From positions 220,456-284,455 of the forward strand of contig CAMYYD010000001.1 of the NCBI GenBank assembly GCA_947303395.1: DNA of 64,000 nucleotides, written 5' to 3'. The notes below the pieces were generated by a model, which was given only the letters and a program-made list of their open reading frames with translations, did not search any database and had not been told where the DNA came from. Made by a program: the position numbers and the translations under genes. This DNA is from an uncultured Bacteroidales bacterium (GTDB lineage Bacteria; Bacteroidota; Bacteroidia; Bacteroidales; F082). Each line of letters opens with the position of its first letter. The first letter of the stretch is position 1. Below, one piece after another: positions 36,108-45,505 of this stretch.

Positions 36108-38666
36108 ATGAAAAAGTATCTACTGTTAATTCTATCTGTCGCATTCAGCATTAACCTGATTGCACAGGAAGTCGTGACTGACACCGTCAGTGCAAACACG
36201 ACACTGCCGACAATCGTCATGATTGACACTGAGTATGACGAGACGAACAGCTCGACCGACATTTCGAGCTTCCTTCAGTCGTCTCGTGATGCGTTCAGCA
36301 ACATTGCGGCGTACAACTTGAGTTCGAGGAGATTCCGTATTCGTGCATACGACTCCAAATACACCGATGTGATGATTAACGGTGTGATGATGAACGACCC
36401 TGATGGCGGTCGCCCGTACTACTCAAACTGGGGCGGATTGAATGATGTGATGCGTAACTCTGTCATCATGGTTAATAGCGGCGTCACTTATGAAAGCTTC
36501 GGCGGTCCGGCTGGTGTGACGGCGATCTCGACAAGAGCAAGTAACTATCGCAAGCAGACTTCAATCAGCTATTCGTTGTCAAACCGTTCGTATGCTCACC
36601 GTCTGATGGCATCGTACGGTACTGGCATGATGAAGAACGGCTGGGCACTTGCACTTTCAATATCAGGACGTTACACTCCGATGAACAGTGAATTGAGCTG
36701 GAGCGAGGGTACTTGGTATGCCGGAACAAGCTATTTCTTGTCAGCTGAAAAGAAGTTAAACAGCAAACACTCACTCGGATTCCTCGTGTTCGGTTCACCA
36801 TCAGAGCGTGCTGGCTCGTCACCTGCAGTGCAGGAGACATTCGACTTGCTCGGCGACAGCTATTATAACCCGAACTGGGGTTATCAAACTGATGCCAACG
36901 GCAACCGTTTCGCTCGTAACGCTCGCGTGAGTTCGTATCACCAGCCTATGTTCCAGCTGCAGCATTACTGGACTCCAAGCGAGAAGTTGCAGATTAACAC
37001 AACTGCATATTTCTGGTTCGGCAAAGGCGGCTCGACATCTCTCGAATGGGGCGAGGCTCCTGACCCACGTCCGGATTACTACAAAAACCTGCCGAGCTAT
37101 TATTATAGCCAAATTGGTAAGCCTAACTCTACCAATACAATTGAAGGCTATTATGAATATATGAGAAATTGGATTAACGATGACAACATGCACCAGATCA
37201 ACTGGGACAACCTCTATGCATGGAACATGGTTAACCTGAAGACTGTCAACAATGCTAACAACACTGCTGGCAATACAATCCAAGGCATTTTCTCGAAATA
37301 TATCATCGAGCAACGTCGTCAGGATAAACAGCAATATGGTCTCGTAAGTAGTTTCAAGTATGAATTCAATCCTAACCTCCACCTGTATGGCGGTATTAAG
37401 GCTGGTATTTCAAAGACACATTATTATAAATTGGTGGCCGACCTTCTTGGTGGTGATTATTATCTCGACATCGATAAATACGCAGACGGCGAAGCATTTG
37501 AGATTACCGACGAGCAGCAGGTTAACATCCGCAACAAGAACCATGTGGCTACAGTTGGCGACGTGATTGGATATGACTATATCGCCAACGTCAATAATAT
37601 CTTGGGCTTTGCAGAGTTGACATGGGTGAAGAACCGCTGGTCAACTTACGCAGGTATTGAGGCTGTTTACACACAGATGTACCGTACAGGTAACTTCGAA
37701 AACGGCCGTTTCCTCGGCGAGCTTTCATACGGCGATTCGAAGAAAATCAACCAAATCAACGGAAGTTCAAAGATTGGCGGAAGCTACGCTATCAACGGTC
37801 GTAACTACATCGTGGCAAACGTTATGCTGAAGAGCCAGGCTCCTGAATTCAGAAGCGTTTTCGTAGCACCACGTGTACGTAATACCATTGTGAACGATGT
37901 CGATAACGAGAAGATTTTCTCATTCGACCTCGGATACGAATACCGCTCACCATTCATGAAAGCACGTTTGAGCGCATATCGCACTCAGTTCCAAGACCTT
38001 ACATGGAACCGTTCGTTCTACTATGAGGCTTCTGGCAAGTATGTCAACTACATCATGAACGACATTAACCAATATTCACAGGGTATCGAACTTGGTGCCG
38101 ACATCAACATCACTCCAACCATCAGCGCGCAGCTGGCTGGCACATGGGGCGAGCATGTTTATTCAAACAACCCGAAAGTGTATGTCTATGAAGACAATAA
38201 CGCAAGTCCGATTTACGAAGGTGAGACAGTTTATCTCGAAAACTACTACGTTGGCGAGATGCCGCAGACCGTCGGTTCGGTCGGTTTGAAGTACAACTCA
38301 CCAAAATACTGGTGGATCAGCGTTAACGGTAACTTCTTCAGCGAGTATTACTTGGCCGTTAACCCGACCAACCACACAACAGAGGCTATGGAACAGACAG
38401 CCGAGGCCGACAGAGCACAGCTCCTCGAACAGAAGAAGCTTGATAATGCTTTCACTCTCGACCTTTATGCAGGCAAGTCATGGAGTTTCAATGGTTATCA
38501 ATTGCTGCTTAACGTGAGCGTCAACAACATCCTCAACGACCAGAGCATCGTTCTTTACGGTTATGAGCAGCTCCGTAGCGATTACACCGACCTCGACAGA
38601 TTCCCAGAGAAATATTCATACCTCTACGGAACTAATTTCTTCACAAGTTTGACATTAAGATTCTAA
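36108..38666 (+). CDS. TonB-dependent receptor
   Basis: Plug-like FRIRAYDSKYTDVMINGVMMNDPDGGRPYYSNWGGLNDVMRN; beta-barrel with terminal ...NFFTSLTLRF; no carboxypeptidase-like regulatory domain at N-terminus. Confidence 0.88.
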   Translation: MKKYLLLILSVAFSINLIAQEVVTDTVSANTTLPTIVMIDTEYDETNSSTDISSFLQSSRDAFSNIAAYNLSSRRFRIRAYDSKYTDVMINGVMMNDPDGGRPYYSNWGGLNDVMRNSVIMVNSGVTYESFGGPAGVTAISTRASNYRKQTSISYSLSNRSYAHRLMASYGTGMMKNGWALALSISGRYTPMNSELSWSEGTWYAGTSYFLSAEKKLNSKHSLGFLVFGSPSERAGSSPAVQETFDLLGDSYYNPNWGYQTDANGNRFARNARVSSYHQPMFQLQHYWTPSEKLQINTTAYFWFGKGGSTSLEWGEAPDPRPDYYKNLPSYYYSQIGKPNSTNTIEGYYEYMRNWINDDNMHQINWDNLYAWNMVNLKTVNNANNTAGNTIQGIFSKYIIEQRRQDKQQYGLVSSFKYEFNPNLHLYGGIKAGISKTHYYKLVADLLGGDYYLDIDKYADGEAFEITDEQQVNIRNKNHVATVGDVIGYDYIANVNNILGFAELTWVKNRWSTYAGIEAVYTQMYRTGNFENGRFLGELSYGDSKKINQINGSSKIGGSYAINGRNYIVANVMLKSQAPEFRSVFVAPRVRNTIVNDVDNEKIFSFDLGYEYRSPFMKARLSAYRTQFQDLTWNRSFYYEASGKYVNYIMNDINQYSQGIELGADINITPTISAQLAGTWGEHVYSNNPKVYVYEDNNASPIYEGETVYLENYYVGEMPQTVGSVGLKYNSPKYWWISVNGNFFSEYYLAVNPTNHTTEAMEQTAEADRAQLLEQKKLDNAFTLDLYAGKSWSFNGYQLLLNVSVNNILNDQSIVLYGYEQLRSDYTDLDRFPEKYSYLYGTNFFTSLTLRF

Positions 38667-38707
38667 AGAAAATTAACAAAAGTATTAACTAATAAAATCT
38701 AATTATC

Positions 38708-40243
38708 ATGAAAAAGAGCTATTTATTATTAATTATAGGTGTAGCCTTGATGGTTTTTACATCTTGCAAGAAAAAAGACCCGGTTATTCCGCCTGTAACA
38801 CCTACTCCTCATGGCGGTGAAGTTCAGTCAATGCCATACACACAGTCGTTTGCAACCGATTTCGGAACCTACACAACACAGGACGTCCTTGGCGATGAAT
38901 CATGGGTTATTGATTATCAGACAGCTAAGATGACAGGTTATGTCGGTGGTGAAAACAAAGAAGATGAAGACTGGCTCATTTCTTCACCAGTGAAAATTAC
39001 TGGTGTTGAGCATGCGAAATTTGTGATGGAATACATTTGCCGTTATTTTTCAAATGTTAATGAAGATATAACATTGTGGGCATCAGAGGATTACTCATTC
39101 GGTAATCTGCCTGAAACAGCAACATGGATTAACATTCCTGCAACATGGACAGAAAGCACCAACTGGTCAGATTGGAAGACAGCAGAAATCAGCCTTGACG
39201 ATTTCGTCGGTAAGACTGTCAGCTTGGCTTTGAAGTATGTTTCAACAACAACAAAAGCTGGTACAATCGAAGTTAAGACTATCACCATTGAAGAAGGTGC
39301 AGTGACTCCAGGTCCAACGCCTCCAACACCAGGACCAGGTTCAGGTAGCGGTACAGCTGACGATCCATACAATGTAACTTCAGGTATCGGTCTGCAAGGC
39401 AATGCTCAAAATGTTTGGACACGCGGTTATATCGTTGGCGCAGTGAAAAACGGTTTAAGTTCTGTTTCAAGCAACGACGATGTGAACTGGACAGCCCCAT
39501 TTGATTCATTTACAAATGTTGTGATTGCAGACGAGGCTGATTGCAACGAGATCGCAAACTGCATCATTGTCAACCTTCCTTCAGGCAAACCTCTCCGTCA
39601 GATGGTTAACCTTTATGATAATCCAGACAACTTAGGCAAGACCTTGGCAGTGTTAGGTACATTACGCACCTACTTCGGTCAGGCTGGTTTGCGCGACAGT
39701 GGCGGTACAGAAGCTGACTTTGTTTTGGAAGGCTATGTTCCACCAACACCAGGTGCGACAATCTTCTCAGAGACATTTGCAAACGGTCAGGGTGACTTCA
39801 CAATTCAGGATGTCCTCATGCCGGGTGATATTACATACGTTTGGGCACACGCATCACAGTATTCATGCATGAAGGCCAGCGCTTTTGTTAGCGGTCAGGC
39901 TTATGAGACAGAAAGCTGGCTCGTTTCACCTACAATTGATTTGACAGGTGCAACAGCACCAATGATGAGCTTCAGCCAGGCTGTTAACTATGCTTCACCA
40001 GAGAGCGCTTTGTCAATTATGATTTCAACCGACTATGCGGGTGATGTCAATACAGCCAACTGGAATGAGATCAGTCTCGATCAGTGGCCGGCAGGCAACA
40101 ACTGGACATTTGTCACATCAAATGCTGATTTGACAAGTTATGTCGGTCAGTATGTGACTATCGCATTCAAATATACCAGCACTTCAAGCACTTCCGCAAC
40201 ATGGGAAGTGAAGAACTTTGTTGTTGAAGAACCAGCTGAGTAA
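38708..40243 (+). CDS. Lipoprotein with choice-of-anchor-J-like domains flanking a DUF6359-like (OB-fold-type) domain
   Basis: Lipobox MVFTSCKKK; GSGTADDPYNVTSGIGLQGNAQNVWTRGYIVGAVKNG; two YTQSFATDFGTYTTQD/FSETFANGQGDFTIQD modules. Confidence 0.7.
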   Translation: MKKSYLLLIIGVALMVFTSCKKKDPVIPPVTPTPHGGEVQSMPYTQSFATDFGTYTTQDVLGDESWVIDYQTAKMTGYVGGENKEDEDWLISSPVKITGVEHAKFVMEYICRYFSNVNEDITLWASEDYSFGNLPETATWINIPATWTESTNWSDWKTAEISLDDFVGKTVSLALKYVSTTTKAGTIEVKTITIEEGAVTPGPTPPTPGPGSGSGTADDPYNVTSGIGLQGNAQNVWTRGYIVGAVKNGLSSVSSNDDVNWTAPFDSFTNVVIADEADCNEIANCIIVNLPSGKPLRQMVNLYDNPDNLGKTLAVLGTLRTYFGQAGLRDSGGTEADFVLEGYVPPTPGATIFSETFANGQGDFTIQDVLMPGDITYVWAHASQYSCMKASAFVSGQAYETESWLVSPTIDLTGATAPMMSFSQAVNYASPESALSIMISTDYAGDVNTANWNEISLDQWPAGNNWTFVTSNADLTSYVGQYVTIAFKYTSTSSTSATWEVKNFVVEEPAE

Positions 40244-40263
40244 ATACAATAAATTAAAGAAAC

Positions 40264-41088
40264 ATGAAAAAACTATTGAAATATAGCTTGTTAGTATTAT
40301 TCATTGCAGGAGTTTTAAGCTCCTGCATGGACAAGAACGCAAGAAAGAACAATTATCCGGCTCCGAACATTGAGCTGCCGCCAGTTGGAGATACAATACC
40401 AATTGATTCTCTTTATAAAATTTGGATAAATGCAGGTTCTCTTGCTGACTATGCTAATGATACCATCTTTAATCATGATTGTTCTGTGTTTGGCATCATT
40501 ACCGCTGATGAGACCTCGGGAAACCTTTACAAGGCAGCATTTTTGCAGGATAGAGCCACAGGTAAAGCCATTGAGCTTTACATGAAGAGCGTGACGGGAC
40601 TTCGCATTGGCGACTCGGTGAGAGTATGTCTAAAAGGCGCTGTTCTCGGCGTTTACAGAGGCACTCCGCAGATTCAGAACATTGAGTCGAATAAAGTTGT
40701 AGTTTTAGATAACTGCAAGTATATCGACCCGGTTGTTACTACTATTGCAAATATTGAAAGCCAACAGCATCTTTGCCAGTTAATCACTCTTGAAAACGTC
40801 CAATTTGCAGACCCATCGCTGGTTTGGGCTGAGAAAGAAGTTGGCAGCACAAGCAATTATTGCAACCGTACTTTGTATCAATATGATGACAATTGCAATA
40901 AAATAGGTGAAATCATCGTTAGAACGAGTACCTATGCGGCCTTTGCAAACCAGCAATTACCTCAGGGTAAAGGCAGATTGAATGCAATTGTTACTGTGTA
41001 TCAAACTCAAAATAACCAGACTTGGCAGTTGGTGATGCGTGGAGTAGGTCCGGCTGAAGTTTCGATGGACGGTCCGCGTTGCGAATAA
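40264..41088 (+). CDS. DUF5689-like lipoprotein (putative OB-fold)
   Basis: Lipobox GVLSSCMDK; FGIITADETSGNLYKAAFLQDRATGKAIELYMKS...LRIGDSVRVCLKGAVLGVYRGTPQIQN. Confidence 0.72.
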   Translation: MKKLLKYSLLVLFIAGVLSSCMDKNARKNNYPAPNIELPPVGDTIPIDSLYKIWINAGSLADYANDTIFNHDCSVFGIITADETSGNLYKAAFLQDRATGKAIELYMKSVTGLRIGDSVRVCLKGAVLGVYRGTPQIQNIESNKVVVLDNCKYIDPVVTTIANIESQQHLCQLITLENVQFADPSLVWAEKEVGSTSNYCNRTLYQYDDNCNKIGEIIVRTSTYAAFANQQLPQGKGRLNAIVTVYQTQNNQTWQLVMRGVGPAEVSMDGPRCE

Positions 41089-41106
41089 TTTTTGGAGATT
41101 TAAAAT

Positions 41107-41844
41107 ATGGCAGAGAATTTAGTAATCATCCCGACGTATAACGAGAAAGAGAATATCGAGAAAATAATCCGATACGTCTTCAACCTCCCGATGGCATTCG
41201 ATATTTTGGTTGTCGAGGACAACAGTCCTGACGGCACCGCCGATATCGTGAAACGCCTCATGCAGGAATTTCCAGACAGGCTTTTCATCGAAGAGAGAAA
41301 AGGCAAATTGGGTCTCGGTACAGCTTACATCCACGGCTTTAAATGGGCTTTGGAACGTGATTATCAGTATGTTACGGAGATGGATGCTGACTTTTCGCAT
41401 AATCCCGACGATCTCATCCGCCTGCACGACGCTTGTGCTAATGGAGCTGATTTGGCTATCGGCTCACGTTACAAATGCGGTGTCAACGTTGTCAACTGGC
41501 CGATGGGTCGTGTCTTGATGTCGTACTACGCCTCGGCATACGTCCGTTTTGTGACGAGAATGAAGGTGCGCGACACCACCGCAGGTTTTGTGTGTTATAC
41601 TCGTAAAGTGTTGGAAACCATCGACTTCGATAGAATCAAATTCATCGGATACGCTTTCCAAATCGAGATGAAATACACTGCCTGGAAATTAGGATTTAAA
41701 ATCGAAGAAGTGTCAATCATCTTCACCGACCGACGCGAAGGAACCTCGAAGATGTCGGGTGGTATCTTCAGAGAGGCTATCTTTGGAGTCATCAACCTGA
41801 GATGGAGAGGAATGTGGGGCAAAATTAAACCAAGACAAAAATAA
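41107..41844 (+). CDS. Polyprenol monophosphomannose synthase-like GT2 glycosyltransferase
   Basis: VIIPTYNEKENIEKIIRYVF, ILVVEDNSPDGTADIV, EMDADFSHNPDDL, GSRYKCGVNVVNWP. Confidence 0.92.
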   Translation: MAENLVIIPTYNEKENIEKIIRYVFNLPMAFDILVVEDNSPDGTADIVKRLMQEFPDRLFIEERKGKLGLGTAYIHGFKWALERDYQYVTEMDADFSHNPDDLIRLHDACANGADLAIGSRYKCGVNVVNWPMGRVLMSYYASAYVRFVTRMKVRDTTAGFVCYTRKVLETIDFDRIKFIGYAFQIEMKYTAWKLGFKIEEVSIIFTDRREGTSKMSGGIFREAIFGVINLRWRGMWGKIKPRQK

Positions 41845-43199
41845 TGGGATACATCATTAAAAACGCGACACTTGTCAACGAAGGGACGACCACGTTGGCA
41901 AGTGTCGTTATTTCAGACGACAAAATCACACAAATTTTGCCAGGTAAAGACGCGATTAATCACGTCTCCACGGAAACAATTATTGATGCCGAAGGGAAAT
42001 ATTTGATTCCTGGTATAATTGATGAACACGTGCATTTTCGTGAGCCTGGATTGACACAGAAGGCTGACATTTACACCGAGAGCCGTGCTGCCGTTGCAGG
42101 CGGCGTGACATCGTTCATGGACATGCCGAACACCAATCCGCAGACCACCACATTGGATCTGTTGCAGCAGAAATTCGACATCGCGACACAGAAATCAGCG
42201 GCGAATTACTCATTTTATATTGGAGCGACAAACGAAAATATCGACGAGATAAAGAAAATCGACCCGAAAAAGATTTGCGGTGTCAAGTTGTTTATGGGCT
42301 CGAGCACTGGCAATATGCTGGTGAACGACAACGACATGCTTGTGCGCATTTTCAACGAGTCGCCATGTTTGATAGCCGCACATTGCGAGGACGAGCAAAT
42401 AATTCACGAAAACACCGTGTGCTGCAAGGATTTGGCATCGAAAGGCGAGGTCATAGCCGATGCGAGCATACATCCTTTTATCCGCACCACCGAGGCTTGC
42501 TACAAATCGACAGCGAAGGCGGTCGATATGGCTGCTAAGTTCGGCGCCAGACTGCATGTGATGCACATCTCGACGAAGTCGGAGCTGACATTGTTTAGAA
42601 ACGACATTTCGTTGAAAGACAAGAAGATAACGGCTGAAACTTGTCCGCATTACTTGACGTTTTGCGATAAGGATTACGAAGAAAAAAGCTTCGCCATCAA
42701 GTGCAATCCAGCAATAAAAATGGCTTCCGACCGCGACTTGTTGCGTCATGCGATAAACGACGGTCATATCGACACCATCGGTACCGACCATGCGCCGCAT
42801 CTGTGGCATGAGAAATTTACCGACGACTATTTCACTTCGAAATCGGGCTTTCCGTCAATACAAAACAGCCTCGACATGATGCTGAATCTTTATCATCATG
42901 GCGTGATTTCGCTGGAACAAATCGTGAAACTGATTTGCCATAATCCAGCAGAATTGTACCAAATAAAGGGCAGAGGCTTCATTCGTGAAGGCTATTATGC
43001 CGACTTGGCACTTGTCGATTTGAATCATGAAAAAGTGATTAAAAACGCCGATATGCTCTACAAATGCGGCTGGACTCCTTACGACGGAATGAAAGTGAAA
43101 TCGCAGGTGACGCATACATTTGTGAACGGAAAACTCGTTTATCACGACGGTATAGTTGAAGACAATATTATTGGAAAACCTTTGGAATTTGATCGATAA
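41844..43199 (+). CDS. pyrC: Dihydroorotase
   Basis: IPGIIDEHVHFREPGLTQKADIYTESRAAVAGGVTSFMDMPNT; TIGTDHAPH. Confidence 0.93.
   Translation: MGYIIKNATLVNEGTTTLASVVISDDKITQILPGKDAINHVSTETIIDAEGKYLIPGIIDEHVHFREPGLTQKADIYTESRAAVAGGVTSFMDMPNTNPQTTTLDLLQQKFDIATQKSAANYSFYIGATNENIDEIKKIDPKKICGVKLFMGSSTGNMLVNDNDMLVRIFNESPCLIAAHCEDEQIIHENTVCCKDLASKGEVIADASIHPFIRTTEACYKSTAKAVDMAAKFGARLHVMHISTKSELTLFRNDISLKDKKITAETCPHYLTFCDKDYEEKSFAIKCNPAIKMASDRDLLRHAINDGHIDTIGTDHAPHLWHEKFTDDYFTSKSGFPSIQNSLDMMLNLYHHGVISLEQIVKLICHNPAELYQIKGRGFIREGYYADLALVDLNHEKVIKNADMLYKCGWTPYDGMKVKSQVTHTFVNGKLVYHDGIVEDNIIGKPLEFDR
41866..41907. repeat. Long inverted repeat at the 5' end of pyrC (15-bp arms, 12-nt loop)
   Basis: CGACACTTGTCAACG-N12-CGTTGGCAAGTGTCG; one G-T pair. 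Confidence 0.85.
41944..41971. repeat. GTAAAGACGCGATTAATCACGTCTCCAC palindrome inside pyrC
   Basis: 11 of 14 pairs; resembles the AGACGCAC...GTGCGTCT unit in the GH3 gene. Confidence 0.65.
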
Positions 43200-43202
43200 A
43201 TC

Positions 43203-43637
43203 ATGAAAAAGTTATTGGTAATCATAGCGTTAGTGGTGGTTTTTGTTTCATGCCAAGATAAAACCGTGCGTCATGTGCAGAAAGTGGCTCATTATTATGC
43301 TGAGACCGACCTTCCGTGGGTGATTTATTATTACGACGTGGTTGGCAAGGACTCGACTTTGGTTGAAGAGAGATGGTTTCATGAAAACGGTGTGCTTCAA
43401 CTTGAAGGTAAAATCGTTGATAATCAACGTGAAGGCGAGTTTAAGGGCTATTTCCCAACTGGAGAGCTGATGAGCGTAGGTAAGTTTGTGAAGGGCAAAC
43501 GTGAGGGGAAAGGCAAAATCTATCATGAAAACGGAATGGTCAACGTTGAAAACGAATACCGCGACGGAAAACCTTATGGTATCTGGAAATATTACGACGA
43601 AGAAGGCAATTTGGTTGACGTAAAAGAATACAAATAA
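43203..43637 (+). CDS. MORN/YwqK-like repeat lipoprotein
   Basis: Lipobox VVFVSCQDK; WFHENGVLQLEGKIVDNQREGEFKGYFPTGELMSVGKFVKGKREGKGKIYHENG repeats. Confidence 0.75.
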   Translation: MKKLLVIIALVVVFVSCQDKTVRHVQKVAHYYAETDLPWVIYYYDVVGKDSTLVEERWFHENGVLQLEGKIVDNQREGEFKGYFPTGELMSVGKFVKGKREGKGKIYHENGMVNVENEYRDGKPYGIWKYYDEEGNLVDVKEYK

Positions 43638-44077
43638 TGTTGTCAGTCTTTTCTGATGAGAATTACATGCGACAGGCTTTGATCGAAGCTCAAGCCGCTG
43701 CCGATGCCGACGAGGTGCCGGTAGGAGCTGTCATCGTCGTTAATGATAAGATTATCGCCCGCGCACATAATCAAGTGGAGCTGCTGAGCGATGTTACTGC
43801 ACACGCCGAGATTCTGGCCATCACCGCGGCATGTAACGCATTGGGAACCAAATATCTCGACGATTGCACCTTGTATGTCACGCTCGAACCTTGTGTGATG
43901 TGCGCGGGCGCTTTGGAACATTGCCATATCAAGAAAGTGGTGTGGGCGTGCGACGACCCGAAAAACGGTTTCCAGCGTTTCGGCAACCTTCTTCATCCGA
44001 AAACCGAAATAAATACAGGCATCCTCAAAGAAGAATGCCTGCAAGTCTTGACCGATTTCTTCAAAAAGAAACGGTAA
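43637..44077 (+). CDS. tadA: tRNA adenosine(34) deaminase / nucleoside deaminase
   Basis: DEVPVGAVIV, THAE-type VTAHAEILAI, LEPCVMCAGAL. Confidence 0.92.
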   Translation: MLSVFSDENYMRQALIEAQAAADADEVPVGAVIVVNDKIIARAHNQVELLSDVTAHAEILAITAACNALGTKYLDDCTLYVTLEPCVMCAGALEHCHIKKVVWACDDPKNGFQRFGNLLHPKTEINTGILKEECLQVLTDFFKKKR

Positions 44078-45505
44078 TTATTTCAACATATCTCTGAAAA
44101 ATCTCATCAGCAGCCTCACGTGGATGCCGACGCCGCCTTTAGGTTTGTAGCTGTCGGCTTTCTCAAGGAACGCTGTTCCCGCAATGTCGAAATGCACCCA
44201 TGGGTAGTCGGTGAAGTGTTCGAGGAACTTGCCCGCTGTGCTTGCGCCGCCGTATGCTCCTCCGATATTCTTAATGTCGGCAAGGTCTGACTTGATCATG
44301 TCGCCGTATTCCTCATACAACGGGAACTTCACGAGGCGTTCGTATACGCGTTCGCCAACGGCTTCGAGCTGTTTGTAGATGTCTTCAGCATCGTGTTCCA
44401 TAGCCACTGTAGCCACTGGACCGATGGCTCTTGACGCTGCTCCTGTGAGTGTGGCGAAGTCGAACACCATCATCGGGTTGTATTTCTTTGCGTAGGCGAG
44501 GGCGTCGGCAAGGATGAGACGGCCTTCGGCGTCGGTGTTAAGAACCTCAACGGTGGTGCCGTCGTACATGGTGATGATGTCGCCGCAAACACGGGCGTTG
44601 CCGTCGATGCGGTTGTCGGTGGCAGGCACGAGGGCGATGACATGAAGCGGCAACTTGGCCTTTGCAACGGCGTAAACTGTGCATGCTACTGTAGCTGCGC
44701 CCGACATATCGTCTTTCATGTCGTCCATGAACGATGAAGTCTTGAGGTTGTAACCGCCAGTGTCGAACACAATGCCTTTGCCAACAAGCACTATAGGTTT
44801 CTCGTTGATATGCTTCTCAGGATTCCATTCAAGGATGGTGAACGTAGGCTCGTCGATGCTTCCTGCGTTGACGGCGAGCAATCCGCCCATCTTCAGAGCC
44901 TCAATCTTCTTTTTGTTTAAAATCTCAGCGTTTCCGCCCACTGAGCGTACTTTTTCGCTGATGAATTCAGCCAAACCTGAGGCGTTGAGGTGGTTGACAG
45001 GCTCGTTGATGAGGTCACGCGCCATCAAAGTGGCTTCAACGGTGATGTTTAGCTTCTCAACACAGTCTTCGCAAGCTGTTCCTTCAAGGAAGTAGATGGT
45101 TTTCAAGGTGTTAGCCTCGGTATCGGTCTTGTATTTCTTGAACTCGTAGTTTGCGAGCATCATGCCTTCGGCTGTCCCCATCTTCACGCAACGTTTCTCG
45201 CCGAGGTTTTGAATCAAAACTTCCTCGTACTTATTGGTGTTCAACCACTTGCATATGGATGCGCCTTTCTTGCGGCACTTCTCCATGAACTTGCTTTCGT
45301 CAACGGTGGTGTCGACGATGAAAATATGATAACACTCTGTGTATCTGTTGATTACGACAGTTTTAGTTTTGTCGTCATCGTAACTTTTCTTAACGTAATC
45401 GGCTTCTTCTTTGCGGAGACCGATTTTCTCAATCTGTTCTGCCGACTCCAAAATGAAGACCTTAGCATTCACTTTGTCGTCGTTTCTAAATTTTAATGTT
45501 GTCAT
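44078..45505 (-). CDS. M17 leucyl aminopeptidase
   Basis: GKGIVFDTGGYNLKTSSFMDDMKDDMSGAATV, NTDAEGRLILADAL. Confidence 0.94.
   Translation of the reverse strand: MTTLKFRNDDKVNAKVFILESAEQIEKIGLRKEEADYVKKSYDDDKTKTVVINRYTECYHIFIVDTTVDESKFMEKCRKKGASICKWLNTNKYEEVLIQNLGEKRCVKMGTAEGMMLANYEFKKYKTDTEANTLKTIYFLEGTACEDCVEKLNITVEATLMARDLINEPVNHLNASGLAEFISEKVRSVGGNAEILNKKKIEALKMGGLLAVNAGSIDEPTFTILEWNPEKHINEKPIVLVGKGIVFDTGGYNLKTSSFMDDMKDDMSGAATVACTVYAVAKAKLPLHVIALVPATDNRIDGNARVCGDIITMYDGTTVEVLNTDAEGRLILADALAYAKKYNPMMVFDFATLTGAASRAIGPVATVAMEHDAEDIYKQLEAVGERVYERLVKFPLYEEYGDMIKSDLADIKNIGGAYGGASTAGKFLEHFTDYPWVHFDIAGTAFLEKADSYKPKGGVGIHVRLLMRFFRDMLK

Noticed and set aside
43203-43637. YwqK-type 'antitoxin'
   Set aside because: MORN-repeat lipoprotein with no toxin neighbour; the toxin-antitoxin name is a database convention and unsupported here.
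44395-44425. Direct repeat TAGCCACTGTAGCCACTGG in the M17 gene
   Set aside because: Short, within a conserved coding region; no wider pattern.
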